Origin: Heliobacterium mobile
GTDB lineage: Bacteria; Bacillota; Desulfitobacteriia; Heliobacteriales; Heliobacteriaceae
Reading direction: 5' to 3'
DNA: 64,000 nt
Assembly (NCBI RefSeq): GCF_009720735.1
Contig: NZ_WNKU01000005.1
Coordinates: 1-64,000, forward strand
The notes below the pieces were generated by a model that saw nothing but the letters and a program-made list of their open reading frames with translations, made no database searches and was not told the origin of the DNA. How positions within the stretch are numbered: position 1 is the first letter of the stretch; every line of letters begins with the position of its first letter. The position numbers and the translations under genes were made by a program. Below are positions 16,490-25,263 of this stretch, in pieces.

Positions 16490-17635
16490 TTGGAACGAAA
16501 AGTTTTTGCTTGGACCCCTTTTTGGTCAATCCTGCGCAAGGAATTTGTCCATCTTCGACGGGACCGGATGAGTTTAGCCATGGCAGTAGGTATCCCCTTG
16601 TTGATGCTTTTCCTTTTCGGCTACGGTATCAACACGGACATTCGCCATCTCCCGACGATTGTTTGGGATCAATCTTTCAGCGAAGAGAGCCAAAATGTGA
16701 TACAATGTTTTATAAACTCTACTTATTTCTCTATACAAGGTCAAGCCCAAAGCTACGATGACATACGGAAAGCTTTGGCAACAGGTCGAAGCCGCGTAGC
16801 TATCGTCATCCCGCCTGATTATTCCCTGAGACTGCAGAATGGACAAAGAGCGGCTGTTGAGGTTCTCATTGACGGGTCAGAACCACAGTCGACACAGCAA
16901 GCCATGCATGTGGCCCAAGGGGTGATACACTCCCGGGGAGCTTCGCTGTTTGGCCGGAAGTTGGGGAAAGAAGTCGCTCTCGATGAAGTTTTACCCTTGG
17001 AAGCCGAGGTAGGTGTTTGGTATAATCCGGAATTGAAAACTCATCTTTTTACCATCCCTGCACTGATCGGACTTATTATGCAAAATGTGACCATGACGTT
17101 GACCGCTTTTGCCCTCGTCAGAGAAAAAGAACGAGGAACGATGGAACAGCTGATTTGCACCCCGATACGCCCGGCTGAACTGATTCTGGGCAAGCTCATC
17201 CCTTACGTGGTCGTTGGAATGGTCACCTTTGCTCTCGTACTTGCCGCCGGTACCTATTGGTTTGCTGTCCCTGTCCGGGGAAGCCTTTCCTTGCTTGTTT
17301 CCCTGGCCTTTCTATTTATTCTTACTTCTTTGAGCATCGGAATGCTCATGTCTACCTTCAGTGAAAATCAATTACAGGCGATGCAGATGGCCTTTGCCTT
17401 TATCCTTCCCAGTATACTGCTGTCCGGTTTTGTTTTTCCGAGGGAGACCATGCCACCATTTATCCGAATTTTGGGAAACTTTATTCCCTTAACCGATTTT
17501 TTGGTTATCTTACGAGGGATTTTCTTAAAAGAAGTTGGCTTCGATTATCTCTACGGAGAAGTGCTGACCTTGACAGGGTTCACAGCACTGCTCTTTACCT
17601 TAGCCCTTTTGCGATTTCGAAAACGGGTGAGCTAG
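16490..17635 (+). CDS. ABC-2 type transporter permease
   Basis: 381 residues with the ABC-2 layout: one N-terminal membrane helix (about 24-45), a large extracytoplasmic loop (about 50-185) and five more helices, including FTIPALIGLIMQNVTMTLTA, the coupling-helix segment REKERGTMEQLICTPIRPAELILGK, and SGFVFPRETMPP. This is the YhhJ/DrrB-type exporter permease. The usual ATP-binding partner and membrane-fusion protein are not in this window, so it either pairs with a distant ATPase or is an orphan. The start is TTG preceded by GGGAAGGGGAAC. Confidence 0.88.
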   Translation: MERKVFAWTPFWSILRKEFVHLRRDRMSLAMAVGIPLLMLFLFGYGINTDIRHLPTIVWDQSFSEESQNVIQCFINSTYFSIQGQAQSYDDIRKALATGRSRVAIVIPPDYSLRLQNGQRAAVEVLIDGSEPQSTQQAMHVAQGVIHSRGASLFGRKLGKEVALDEVLPLEAEVGVWYNPELKTHLFTIPALIGLIMQNVTMTLTAFALVREKERGTMEQLICTPIRPAELILGKLIPYVVVGMVTFALVLAAGTYWFAVPVRGSLSLLVSLAFLFILTSLSIGMLMSTFSENQLQAMQMAFAFILPSILLSGFVFPRETMPPFIRILGNFIPLTDFLVILRGIFLKEVGFDYLYGEVLTLTGFTALLFTLALLRFRKRVS

Positions 17636-17706
17636 GATAGTTCTTTTCAAAAACAAGCAATCCTCATGTCGATAAACTATAGCAGAATTGGGAGGTGTAC
17701 TCACTG

Positions 17707-17913
17707 ATGGCAAGAGCAATATTTCAGGAAGACCGCTGTAAAGGCTGTGGCCTATGTACGGCGGCCTGTCCGACGGGAATTGTCGTCCTCGATGCATCGC
17801 GGTTGAATTCGAAAGGATTCCAACCGGCTATCGTTACGGACAAGGAAAAATGCAATGGCTGTGCCTTATGCGCCCGTATGTGTCCCGATCTGGTGATCCA
17901 AGTCGAGAGATAA
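17707..17913 (+). CDS. 2-oxoacid:ferredoxin oxidoreductase delta subunit (2x[4Fe-4S] ferredoxin)
   Basis: 68 residues with two CxxCxxCxxxC clusters: CKGCGLCTAACP and CNGCALCARMCP. It carries electrons from the TPP-bearing catalytic subunits to free ferredoxin. It is the first gene of a four-gene operon with the alpha, beta and gamma subunits. ATG 17707 has GGGAGGTG nine bases upstream; a GTG at 17695 is also in frame but overlaps that site. Confidence 0.92.
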   Translation: MARAIFQEDRCKGCGLCTAACPTGIVVLDASRLNSKGFQPAIVTDKEKCNGCALCARMCPDLVIQVER

Positions 17914-17944
17914 TCGGCAACATTCGTAAAGAAAGGTGAACAAG

Positions 17945-19042
17945 ATGACTCAAAAAGTATTGATGAAGGGGAATGAGGCTATCGCCGAAGCGGCTATCCG
18001 CGCTGGTTGCCGATTCTTCTTCGGATATCCCATTACGCCTCAGAACGAACTGTTAGAATATATGGCTCGTAACTTGCCCAAAGTGGACGGTGTCTTCCTG
18101 CAATCGGAAAGTGAGATTGGTGCTATCAATATGGTCATGGGTGCGGCTTGCACCGGTGCCCGCGTGATGACGTCTTCTTCGGGACCCGGCATCAGCCTTA
18201 AACAAGAAGGGATCTCTTACATAGCCGGTTCAGAACTTCCCGCTGTCATCGTCAATATCATGCGCACCGGCCCTGGACTTGGAGGAATTGCGCCGACACA
18301 AAGCGATTACTACCAAGCGGCCAAAGGGGGCGGCCATGGCGACTACCGTCTTATGGTGCTCGCTCCTTCTTCAGTACAGGAGATGGCCGACCTCATGTTC
18401 CTCGCCTTTGACAAGGCTGATGAATACCGGAACCCCGTCATGGTCCTCGGCGACGGCGTTCTCGGCCAAATGATGGAGCCTGTCATCTTGCCTGAACCGA
18501 AGGAAGGCAACGCTGTAGAAAAAGCATGGGCTACCACTGGGAAAGGAAACAACCCGGAGTCAAAACTGATTACTTCATTATATATTAAGCCGGAAGAGGC
18601 GGAGAAGTTCTGCGAACATCTGGCGGCGAAGTACAGGACTATGGCAGAAAAGGACACCCGTTGGGAGTCCTACCGGGCAGAAGATGCCGAGATCATCACC
18701 GTTGCCTACGGCACGGCGGCTCGCCTTTGCATGGCGGCTGTCGATATGGCCCGTGATAAAGGGATTCGTGCCGGCTTGATTCGGCCTATCACCTTGTTTC
18801 CATTCCCTTCAGCACCGATTTACGCAGCAGCTGAAAAAGGTGCTCGTTTCTTGACGGTGGAACTCAGCACAGGCCAGATGGTGGACGATGTTCGATTGGC
18901 CGTCAACGGCAAATCGACGGTAGGCTTTTACGGCCGTTCCGGCGGTATGGTGCCCGATCCCCGCGACATCCTTTCTCAGATTGAGCAGATCGAGAGCGAA
19001 AAGACCGGTACCACGGCCGCGACTGAGGGAGGAGCAGCGTAA
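17945..19042 (+). CDS. vorB: 2-oxoacid:ferredoxin oxidoreductase alpha subunit (VorB/KorA type)
   Basis: 365 residues. N-terminal pyrimidine-binding domain signature VLMKGNEAIAEAAIRAGCRFFFGYPITPQNE, then GISLKQEGISYIAGSELPAV, GLGGIAPTQSDY and the C-terminal transketolase-like domain (EIITVAYGTAARL, GLIRPITLFPFP). Together with the beta subunit it binds TPP and oxidatively decarboxylates a 2-oxoacid to an acyl-CoA. Motifs match the group annotated VorB (branched-chain 2-oxoacids) or KorA (2-oxoglutarate); substrate cannot be fixed from sequence. It follows the delta subunit by 31 bases. Confidence 0.92.
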   Translation: MTQKVLMKGNEAIAEAAIRAGCRFFFGYPITPQNELLEYMARNLPKVDGVFLQSESEIGAINMVMGAACTGARVMTSSSGPGISLKQEGISYIAGSELPAVIVNIMRTGPGLGGIAPTQSDYYQAAKGGGHGDYRLMVLAPSSVQEMADLMFLAFDKADEYRNPVMVLGDGVLGQMMEPVILPEPKEGNAVEKAWATTGKGNNPESKLITSLYIKPEEAEKFCEHLAAKYRTMAEKDTRWESYRAEDAEIITVAYGTAARLCMAAVDMARDKGIRAGLIRPITLFPFPSAPIYAAAEKGARFLTVELSTGQMVDDVRLAVNGKSTVGFYGRSGGMVPDPRDILSQIEQIESEKTGTTAATEGGAA

Positions 19043-19792
19043 ATGGCTAAAATCGTCTTCACCAGACCGAAGAGCATGAAAGATGTGGTCACTCACTATT
19101 GTCCCGGTTGCCATCACGGCATCATTCACCGGCTCGTAGGGGAAGCCCTCGATGAATTGGAATTGGCGCCGAAAACGATAGGAGTGGCGCCAGTAGGATG
19201 CTCTGTCTTTATCTATGACTATATCGATACCGATTTCATTCAAGCATCCCATGGACGGGCTCCGGCTGTAGCGACCGGCGTCAAACGAGCTTTACCGGAT
19301 AAATTTGTCTTTACCTACCAGGGAGACGGCGATCTGGCGGCTATCGGGACGGCTGAAATCATTCATGCCGCCGCACGGGGCGAGAACATCACGGTCATCT
19401 TCGTCAATAACGCCATCTATGGCATGACTGGCGGCCAGTCGGCTCCGACGACCCTCGTGGGACAATCATCGACGACGACCCCCAAAGGACGGACCTCTCA
19501 AAATGACGGCTTTCCGATTCAAGTCTGTGAGATGTTAAATACCCTGCAAGGCCCTTCTATGATCAGCCGTGTCGCCGTCCAAACGCCGGCCCAGGTGATA
19601 CGGGCCAAAAAAGCGATTCGCCGAGCCTTTCAGTGCCAAGTGGAAGGACGAGGATTCTCTTTTGTCGAGGTTCTTTCCGCTTGTCCTACCAACTGGGGAA
19701 TGACACCGCTCGATGCAGGCAAATGGCTGGAAGACGAAATGATTCCCTATTATCCGCTCAAAGATTTTCGGGTTCCCGAGGGGGTGCAGTGA
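19043..19792 (+). CDS. 2-oxoacid:ferredoxin oxidoreductase beta subunit (TPP-binding)
   Basis: 249 residues. The TPP-binding beta subunit: [35 protein letters not shown], the TPP/Mg motif [21 protein letters not shown] with [15 protein letters not shown], and [18 protein letters not shown]. Starts directly after the alpha stop codon, with GGGAGGAG as ribosome site. Length is normal for KorB/VorA. Confidence 0.93.
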   Translation: MAKIVFTRPKSMKDVVTHYCPGCHHGIIHRLVGEALDELELAPKTIGVAPVGCSVFIYDYIDTDFIQASHGRAPAVATGVKRALPDKFVFTYQGDGDLAAIGTAEIIHAAARGENITVIFVNNAIYGMTGGQSAPTTLVGQSSTTTPKGRTSQNDGFPIQVCEMLNTLQGPSMISRVAVQTPAQVIRAKKAIRRAFQCQVEGRGFSFVEVLSACPTNWGMTPLDAGKWLEDEMIPYYPLKDFRVPEGVQ

Positions 19793-19793
19793 C

Positions 19794-20348
19794 ATGGAAC
19801 ATCGCATGATATTCGCTGGCTTCGGCGGCCAAGGAGTTATGCTCATGGGTCAGTTGGTGGCCTATGCCGGTATGTTAGAAGGAAAACATGTGGCTTGGAT
19901 TCCTTCGTACGGACCGGAAATGCGCGGCGGTACTGCCAACTGCGCTGTCACCGTGTCGGACAAACCGATCGCTTCTCCAATCGTCTATGAACCGACGGCA
20001 GCTATCGTCCTAAATCAGCCTTCACTGGAAAAGTTCGCCCCCCAACTTACTCCCGGCGGGCAATTGTTGATCAACTCATCTCTGATCAGCGGTATCAGCC
20101 CGCGGGTCGACATCAATCAGGTTTGTATGAAAGCGAACGATCTGGCCAACCAATTGGGTAACCTAAAAGTGGCCAATATGTTCCTCTTAGGGGCACTGAT
20201 CGGATTGACAGGGTTTATTCATATAGAATCTGTCGTCGGGGCGTTGAAAAAAGTGTTACCTCCGCACCGTCACAACCTCTTGGAGGTAAACCGTCAGGCC
20301 TTGCAAAAAGGTTTGGAATATGTGACCTCTTGTTCCCAAGGGGCGTAA
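19794..20348 (+). CDS. 2-oxoacid:ferredoxin oxidoreductase gamma subunit
   Basis: 184 residues of the POR gamma family: MIFAGFGGQGVMLMGQLVAYAG, AWIPSYGPEMRGGTANCAVTVS and ANMFLLGALIGLTGFI. Joins the alpha, beta and delta subunits into the four-subunit enzyme. Begins one base after the beta stop. The operon ends with the terminator at 20397-20434. Confidence 0.93.
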   Translation: MEHRMIFAGFGGQGVMLMGQLVAYAGMLEGKHVAWIPSYGPEMRGGTANCAVTVSDKPIASPIVYEPTAAIVLNQPSLEKFAPQLTPGGQLLINSSLISGISPRVDINQVCMKANDLANQLGNLKVANMFLLGALIGLTGFIHIESVVGALKKVLPPHRHNLLEVNRQALQKGLEYVTSCSQGA

Positions 20349-20396
20349 TTTTATGTAAAAGATCATAAATACGAGTAAAAGATCATACATCAGAGA

Positions 20397-20434
20397 AGAA
20401 CACGCTACCGCCTGTCGGGTAGCGTGTTCTTTTT
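20397..20434 (+). terminator. Intrinsic terminator of the oxidoreductase operon
   Basis: AGAACACGCTACC / GGTAGCGTGTTCT stem, eight-base loop, then TTTTT. Confidence 0.9.
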
Positions 20435-20553
20435 ATAGAATACGAATCAAATATTTCTAAATGAACCAACTAAGTTATCACCTTTCTAAAAATATTGAAG
20501 AATAACAAAGAAGGATCTAAAGATATCCCGTCGAAAATATATCCGTGGACAAG

Positions 20554-20564
20554 TGGTCTGACAA
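20554..20564. promoter_or_regulatory. LldR/FadR-type operator, half-conserved (lctP, first copy)
   Basis: TGGTCTGACAA fits the GntR/FadR operator TGGTCnGACCA with one arm weaker. It lies about 270 bases upstream of the permease start. Confidence 0.5.
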
Positions 20565-20775
20565 CCGAGCCGATCACTGAGTAATCGTACAAGGAGGGAT
20601 TAGGAAAAAGGATTACCATCTTCTGTTACCGGACGATTTCATGGACCGCTTGCCCCGTTCTTCAGGAGTCGAACCAATCCATTCTTCCGTTTCTAGATTT
20701 TTTGCGTCCCTAAAGAGAAAGAAAGACAGATAAGTATCAAGAAATTAGAGAAAGATACCACTATATTTAATGTTT

Positions 20776-20809
20776 TGCACACTATTGATTTATGCACACT
20801 ATTTGATTA
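20776..20809. repeat. Tandem 17-base direct repeat before the first lctP gene
   Basis: TGCACACTATTGATTTA followed directly by TGCACACTATTTGATTA. The two copies are adjacent and end a few bases before the ribosome site. Confidence 0.6.
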
Positions 20810-20830
20810 GGACGCGGAGGTAAATAGAAA

Positions 20831-22612
20831 ATGGCATGGACACAAAATTTTAACCCCATGGGAAACCTGGGGCTATCAGCTCTTGTTGCCCTGATTCCTA
20901 TTATTTTCTACGCCTGGGCGTTGGCTGTAAAGCGGATGAAAGGGCACATGGCGGGCCTTTTCACCGTGGCCATCGCTGTCGCCGTAGCGGTGCTGGGCTT
21001 TGGCATGCCCCTACAGACGACCATACTGACCACCCTCTTCGGCGCTCTCTATGGTCTTTTTCCTATCGGGTTTATTGTTGTAGCCGCAGTCTTCATGTAT
21101 AACCTGATCGTTAAGTCCGGTCAATTCGAAGTGATCAAGGCGTCCATCGCATCGATCACCGATGATCGCCGTCTGCAAGTCCTCTTGATCGCCTTTTGTT
21201 TTGGTGCCTTTTTGGAAGGCGCTGCCGGCTTTGGTACACCCGTGGCCATCGCCGGGGCTATGCTGGTCGGTCTGGGCTTTAGTCCCTTGATGGCGGCCGG
21301 TTTGTCGCTCGTAGCCAATACAGCTCCTGTCGCTTACGGTGGTATCGGTATTCCCGTAATCGCCGGCGCCGGTGTAGCTGGTCTGGATCCCCTGCCGGTC
21401 AGCCAAATGATCGCGCTGCAACTGCCCGTTCTTTCGATTTTCGTTCCTTTCCTTCTCGTCTGGATATTGTCCGGATGGAAGGGCATGATCGAGGTATGGC
21501 CTGCCATCACCGTCGTCAGTATCACCTTTACCCTCGGGCAGTGGTCGGCGGCGACCTTTACCGGTCCCATGCTGGCCGATATCGTTGCTTCCATGCTTTC
21601 CCTCGTATCGCTCATCGTCTTTCTGCGCGTATGGAAACCGAAAAACATCTGGCGTTTTCCTGGGGAAAAAGCAGCTGGCCGCGCTGTTCGTAAGCTCAGC
21701 GCCGGCTCTATCATCGCTGCTTGGTCGCCCTTTGTCATCCTTACCGCCCTCATCGGCGACTGGGGCGTAAACAGCGTCAAAGCAGTCCTGGAAACGGCTA
21801 CGGTTAAATTTAATTTTCCTGGCCTGACTGGCGCTATCATCGACCCGACGACCCAGAAAGCCATGGATGTTTTGTTTAAATTCAACTGGCTTTCCTCCGC
21901 TGGTACGGCAATCCTGATCGCCGCCTTTCTCACCGTGATCGTCTTACGGATGAAACTGAGTGACGGAGTGGCGGTCTTCAAAGATACGTTATACAGCCTC
22001 CGCTTCTCCCTCTTGTCGGTAGCCTCTGTCTTGGGATTTGCCTATATCGCTAACTACTCTGGCCTTTCCACGACTTTAGGCTTGGCTCTCACGGTAACGG
22101 GCCAATACTTCCCGATCTTTTCCCCCATGTTAGGCTGGATCGGCGTCTTTATCACCGGCTCAGATACCTCGGCCAACGCTCTCTTTTGCAAACTGCAAGA
22201 GGTCACAGCTATGGGGATCAACATCAACCCCATTTTGACCGTAGCGGCCAACACATCGGGCGGCGGTACCGCGAAAATGATCTCACCGCAGTCGATTGCG
22301 GTGGCCTGCGGCTCCGTCGGTATGATCGGCCGTGAATCGGAACTGTTCCGCTTCACTCTAAAGTACAGTCTCATCTTCGTAGCCGCTATGGGTGCACTGA
22401 CCTATACGCAAGCTTACTTCGTTCCCGCTATGATCCCCGATGTCGTCCGTGCCGGTGCTGCCGTCGCAACGACGGCTTCTGCCGCTGTGCTGCAGCAAGG
22501 AATTATCGTACTCGCCGTAACGGCGGTTGTTCTCTTTGCTCTAGGAGCCTATGTGCTAGGCCAAACAGCCAAAAAGACAGTCGTCGAAGCAGCGAATCCT
22601 AACCATCGGTAA
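20831..22612 (+). CDS. lctP: L-lactate permease (LctP family)
   Basis: 593 residues of the LctP/LldP family of lactate:H+ symporters. About a dozen hydrophobic helices. Family marks: WTQNFNPMGNLGLSALVALIP at the start, GAFLEGAAGFGTPVAIAGAML, TAPVAYGGIGIPVIAGA, WIGVFITGSDTSANALFCKLQ and NTSGGGTAKMISPQSIAVACG. A second copy is encoded at 31775-33535. The regulator gene follows after 15 bases, so permease and regulator are probably cotranscribed. An operator-like site lies upstream. Ribosome site GCGGAGGT. Confidence 0.95.
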   Translation: MAWTQNFNPMGNLGLSALVALIPIIFYAWALAVKRMKGHMAGLFTVAIAVAVAVLGFGMPLQTTILTTLFGALYGLFPIGFIVVAAVFMYNLIVKSGQFEVIKASIASITDDRRLQVLLIAFCFGAFLEGAAGFGTPVAIAGAMLVGLGFSPLMAAGLSLVANTAPVAYGGIGIPVIAGAGVAGLDPLPVSQMIALQLPVLSIFVPFLLVWILSGWKGMIEVWPAITVVSITFTLGQWSAATFTGPMLADIVASMLSLVSLIVFLRVWKPKNIWRFPGEKAAGRAVRKLSAGSIIAAWSPFVILTALIGDWGVNSVKAVLETATVKFNFPGLTGAIIDPTTQKAMDVLFKFNWLSSAGTAILIAAFLTVIVLRMKLSDGVAVFKDTLYSLRFSLLSVASVLGFAYIANYSGLSTTLGLALTVTGQYFPIFSPMLGWIGVFITGSDTSANALFCKLQEVTAMGININPILTVAANTSGGGTAKMISPQSIAVACGSVGMIGRESELFRFTLKYSLIFVAAMGALTYTQAYFVPAMIPDVVRAGAAVATTASAAVLQQGIIVLAVTAVVLFALGAYVLGQTAKKTVVEAANPNHR

Positions 22613-22627
22613 AAAAAGGCGGTGTAA

Positions 22628-23320
22628 TTGAATATGGATGTCCGGTCGGTACAACCCCGAAGAATCCAGCATGAGGTCGTTGATCACATCAAAGACCTGA
22701 TTGAAGAGCGTGCCCTTCAGCCTGGCGACAAGTTACCTTCGGAACGAGAACTGGCCGAGATGTTCAAAGTAAGCCGAACGGCTGTTCGCGAGGCCTCCAG
22801 TGCGCTGCAGGTATTGGGAATCGTTGAAGTGCGACGCGGCGAAGGAACATTTGTTTCAAAGCCTCGGGACTTTGGAAAAGCGGAAGCCTTGGCTCGCATC
22901 TTAGCCGCTGACCATGGTACGGAAAAAGATTTACAGGAAATGCGCATGATTGTCGAAGTGGCGGCAGCCGCTCTTGCCGCGAAGCGATGCGGAACGACCG
23001 AATTAGATCTGATCAACCATTCCATTCGGGAACTCCGCCGAGCCGTCTGGCGAAATCAATCCGGTGTTGAAGCCGATTTTCAGTTCCACTTTACCGTCAT
23101 CATGGCGGCCCAAAACCCCTACCTGTTTCGCTTTATGGATTATTTCTCAGATATTATCCGTGCGAGCATTGAGAATCACTGGAAGAACAATATGACTACA
23201 CGAGACGATTGCGAAGCTGTACTGAATGCACATCAGGCCATTTGCGACGCAATTCAACAAGGAGATTCCTTGAAAGCCCGTCAACTGATGCATGATCATC
23301 TCAAAAGCCCGCTAGAATAA
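22628..23320 (+). CDS. FadR/LldR-subfamily GntR transcriptional regulator
   Basis: 230 residues. N-terminal winged helix (RRIQHEVVDHIKDLIEERAL, LPSERELAEMFKVSRTAVREA, GIVEVRRGEGTFVS), C-terminal all-helical FCD ligand domain (EMRMIVEVAAAALAAKR, DFQFHFTVIMAAQNP, HQAICDAIQQGD). FCD regulators bind carboxylates such as lactate, pyruvate or acyl-CoA. Placement after a lactate permease and the TGGTCTGACCA-type sites near lutC and both permeases suggest an LldR-like lactate-responsive regulator (inference). The start may be TTG 22628 or ATG 22634; AGGCGGTG precedes both. Confidence 0.9.
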   Translation: MNMDVRSVQPRRIQHEVVDHIKDLIEERALQPGDKLPSERELAEMFKVSRTAVREASSALQVLGIVEVRRGEGTFVSKPRDFGKAEALARILAADHGTEKDLQEMRMIVEVAAAALAAKRCGTTELDLINHSIRELRRAVWRNQSGVEADFQFHFTVIMAAQNPYLFRFMDYFSDIIRASIENHWKNNMTTRDDCEAVLNAHQAICDAIQQGDSLKARQLMHDHLKSPLE

Positions 23321-23338
23321 GCACTTCTCAGAAATGAC

Positions 23339-23372
23339 AAGGGGAAGACCGATTCAGGTCTTCCCCGGTTTA
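23339..23372 (+). terminator. Hairpin terminator after the FadR-type regulator
   Basis: GGGGAAGACC / GGTCTTCCCC perfect ten-base stem with a six-base loop. It is followed by GGTTTACTTTT rather than a clean T tract. Confidence 0.7.
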
Positions 23373-23453
23373 CTTTTATAGTAGCTTTTTATACAGATTT
23401 AGATGATCACACTTGCTTGAAAATTGCGATGGTCTTCGCTTATACCTTTTTAT

Positions 23454-23612
23454 CTATTGCGGCAGGTCTTTAACGGGGCTATTTGCTGGCACGGAGACCT
23501 TGGAGTCAGGCGTCAACTGAACAGTCTTCATGTTTTTCTTTGCTTGTACATTGCTATGACTTTCCGCCTGCACCGTATTGGTTGTATGAGGATCTCCTTG
23601 GATTCCTTTCAC
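23454..23612 (-). CDS. Small hydrophilic protein downstream of the MFS gene
   Basis: A 52-residue frame beginning (GTG) KGIQGDPHTTNTVQAESHSN and ending SVPANSPVKDLPQ. GGAGGTG sits six bases before the GTG, and it starts 17 bases after the MFS transporter stop on the same strand, so it is probably cotranscribed. Composition is rich in Thr, Val, Asn and Lys with no hydrophobic core, as in small spore or disordered proteins. No family is recognised. Confidence 0.55.
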   Translation of the reverse strand: MKGIQGDPHTTNTVQAESHSNVQAKKNMKTVQLTPDSKVSVPANSPVKDLPQ

Positions 23613-23629
23613 CTTCAACACCTCCGTCC

Positions 23630-24985
23630 TTAGTGTTCTCCCTTGTCTTCGGATTCATTAGTTGTTTCATGACGTTGACGATCATCGGGACGAAAAGCCG
23701 GAGCGAGACGAGGTCGACCGATGTTGGCTTCATTAGCGTCCAACTTACGGGGATCAGGAAGCCTCATCGCCATCATCACTGCCAAAATCTCTATGAAGGC
23801 AATCGTCCAGAAAATCCAGTTCATCGGGATAAGCTTGAGAAAAGCACCGGCTGCGATCGGGAGCAGTCCTACGGGAGAGGCGAAGAGGTTCGATAAACTG
23901 ACATAGATGGGACGCTTCGCCGTAGGCGTCGTCTCCATCAGGTAATTGACGAAACCGAGCCAACCGCCTAAAACCATGCCCACACCGAGAAAACCAAGCC
24001 CCGTCCCAATAAAAGCAGCCAACCCAGCTAATCGCTGCGAAAAGAGAATCACCAGAGGGACGAGAAGATTGATAACGGTGGTTACGATGATCGTCTTACG
24101 GTTACCGACCCGATCGCTGAAATACCCGAGCAGCAATCCACCGCTCACTTGGCCGAGCACTTGGATCGTCAGCAGGATAGCAGCGGCCCATCTAGGTAAA
24201 ACCCCTGCCTGCTGGACAAAAAGAATATAAAAAGGAAAGCCTAACACGTTAAATCCGGTCAATACCTGAACGACCAGCATGCGGGTGAAGAGTCGATGAT
24301 CCCGTAGGTACTGCGGGATATGGCTGATCACATGGCTTACAGACAATTCCCGGGCGTTGCGACTCTGTTTCGCCGGATCCTTGGCAAAGCGGATGGCAAA
24401 AGCAGAAGCAAGCAAAAAAGTGACGGCCAATAAGAAGAGCAAGGAAAAATCGGTAGGGAATTCCCATCGCGGTGAACCCAAGATGCGTTGCACCAACAGG
24501 GTGCCGCCGAAAGCACCGAGCCCTCCGAGGGACTGCATGATCCCCATCATCTTTCCGCGATGGGACTCATCGATGGTTCGGCCGAATATATCCATCCAGG
24601 GCACTTGGCCGACGCCTTCGCCGAAAGCAAAGATGGTGAAGGAGATGAGAAATAGGGTAGCCGTCACTGAAGCAGGCCAGCTGAACCAGATGGCCAGGAC
24701 CGGGATCAGCAACTGGGACCGGGTGAAGAAATGCGTTCGAAAGATAAACCGGTTTAAGTGTTCCGCTCCCGTGACCCACCCTGCCAGGAGAATTTGGGGG
24801 AGGAAAAAGCCGACGGAGCGAACTGTTGCGGCTAATCCCACGAGCAGGGGGGAGTGAGTCAGGTTGTTTAAAAAAAGAGGCACGATGATGTTGCTATCGA
24901 TAAAGGCCAGTGCTGTAAAGTAAAGCGCCCCGTTGGCGGTCATAAAATAAAAGTTTCGCCGGTCAACTGCATCCCGCCATTTCAA
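23630..24985 (-). CDS. Major facilitator superfamily transporter
   Basis: 451 residues with 12 predicted membrane helices. The loop 2-3 segment (LLAGWVTGAEHLNRFIFRTH), the TIDESHRGKMMGIMQSLGGLG segment and GYFSDRVGNRKTIIVT, a GxxxDRxGxRK motif, mark an MFS permease. The substrate is unknown. Reads opposite to its neighbours, between the permease/regulator pair and the lut genes. The start is a TTG with a distant GAGGGG, so the exact start is uncertain. The C-terminal tail is hydrophilic. Confidence 0.85.
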   Translation of the reverse strand: MKWRDAVDRRNFYFMTANGALYFTALAFIDSNIIVPLFLNNLTHSPLLVGLAATVRSVGFFLPQILLAGWVTGAEHLNRFIFRTHFFTRSQLLIPVLAIWFSWPASVTATLFLISFTIFAFGEGVGQVPWMDIFGRTIDESHRGKMMGIMQSLGGLGAFGGTLLVQRILGSPRWEFPTDFSLLFLLAVTFLLASAFAIRFAKDPAKQSRNARELSVSHVISHIPQYLRDHRLFTRMLVVQVLTGFNVLGFPFYILFVQQAGVLPRWAAAILLTIQVLGQVSGGLLLGYFSDRVGNRKTIIVTTVINLLVPLVILFSQRLAGLAAFIGTGLGFLGVGMVLGGWLGFVNYLMETTPTAKRPIYVSLSNLFASPVGLLPIAAGAFLKLIPMNWIFWTIAFIEILAVMMAMRLPDPRKLDANEANIGRPRLAPAFRPDDRQRHETTNESEDKGEH

Positions 24986-25153
24986 CAGGAATCGTACCCC
25001 TCTCTGATTAAAGCTCCCTCTTATGATGAATCATTCAATACCTCTTTCATTCTCCTGATTATCATGTAAAAAGGGGGACAAGAAGAGACATTTTCCTTTT
25101 GAAAAAAGCAGGATTCCTCAGGGGATCGTCGAATGTGTACCTATTAGAATGTT

Positions 25154-25164
25154 GGTCTGGCCAT
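25154..25164. promoter_or_regulatory. LldR/FadR-type operator (lut operon, distal)
   Basis: TGGTCTGGCCA, palindromic except for the central position, 58 bases upstream of the proximal site. Confidence 0.6.
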
Positions 25165-25211
25165 CTGAATTCTTATTTGTACTTTTTTTAACAAATGTGT
25201 ATGCTTTGTAG

Positions 25212-25222
25212 TGGTCTGACCA
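25212..25222. promoter_or_regulatory. LldR/FadR-type operator (lut operon, proximal)
   Basis: GTGGTCTGACCAC is a perfect 13-base palindrome (25211-25223) 41 bases before the lutC start. It is the best site of the four seen in this window. Confidence 0.7.
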
Positions 25223-25263
25223 CCTGTCCACTATGAACATGGCAGTAAAAGGAGTTGGCAACA

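Larger units (their letters stand above)
20435..20830. other. Regulatory gap upstream of the first lactate permease gene
   Basis: Contains an LldR/FadR-like operator (20554-20564) and two tandem 17-base direct repeats (20776-20809) just before the ribosome site. On the minus strand 20613-20735 has a coding-like frame ending in WIGSTPEERGKRSMKSSGNRRW but no start codon; it may be a gene relic. No intact gene is supported. Confidence 0.5.
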
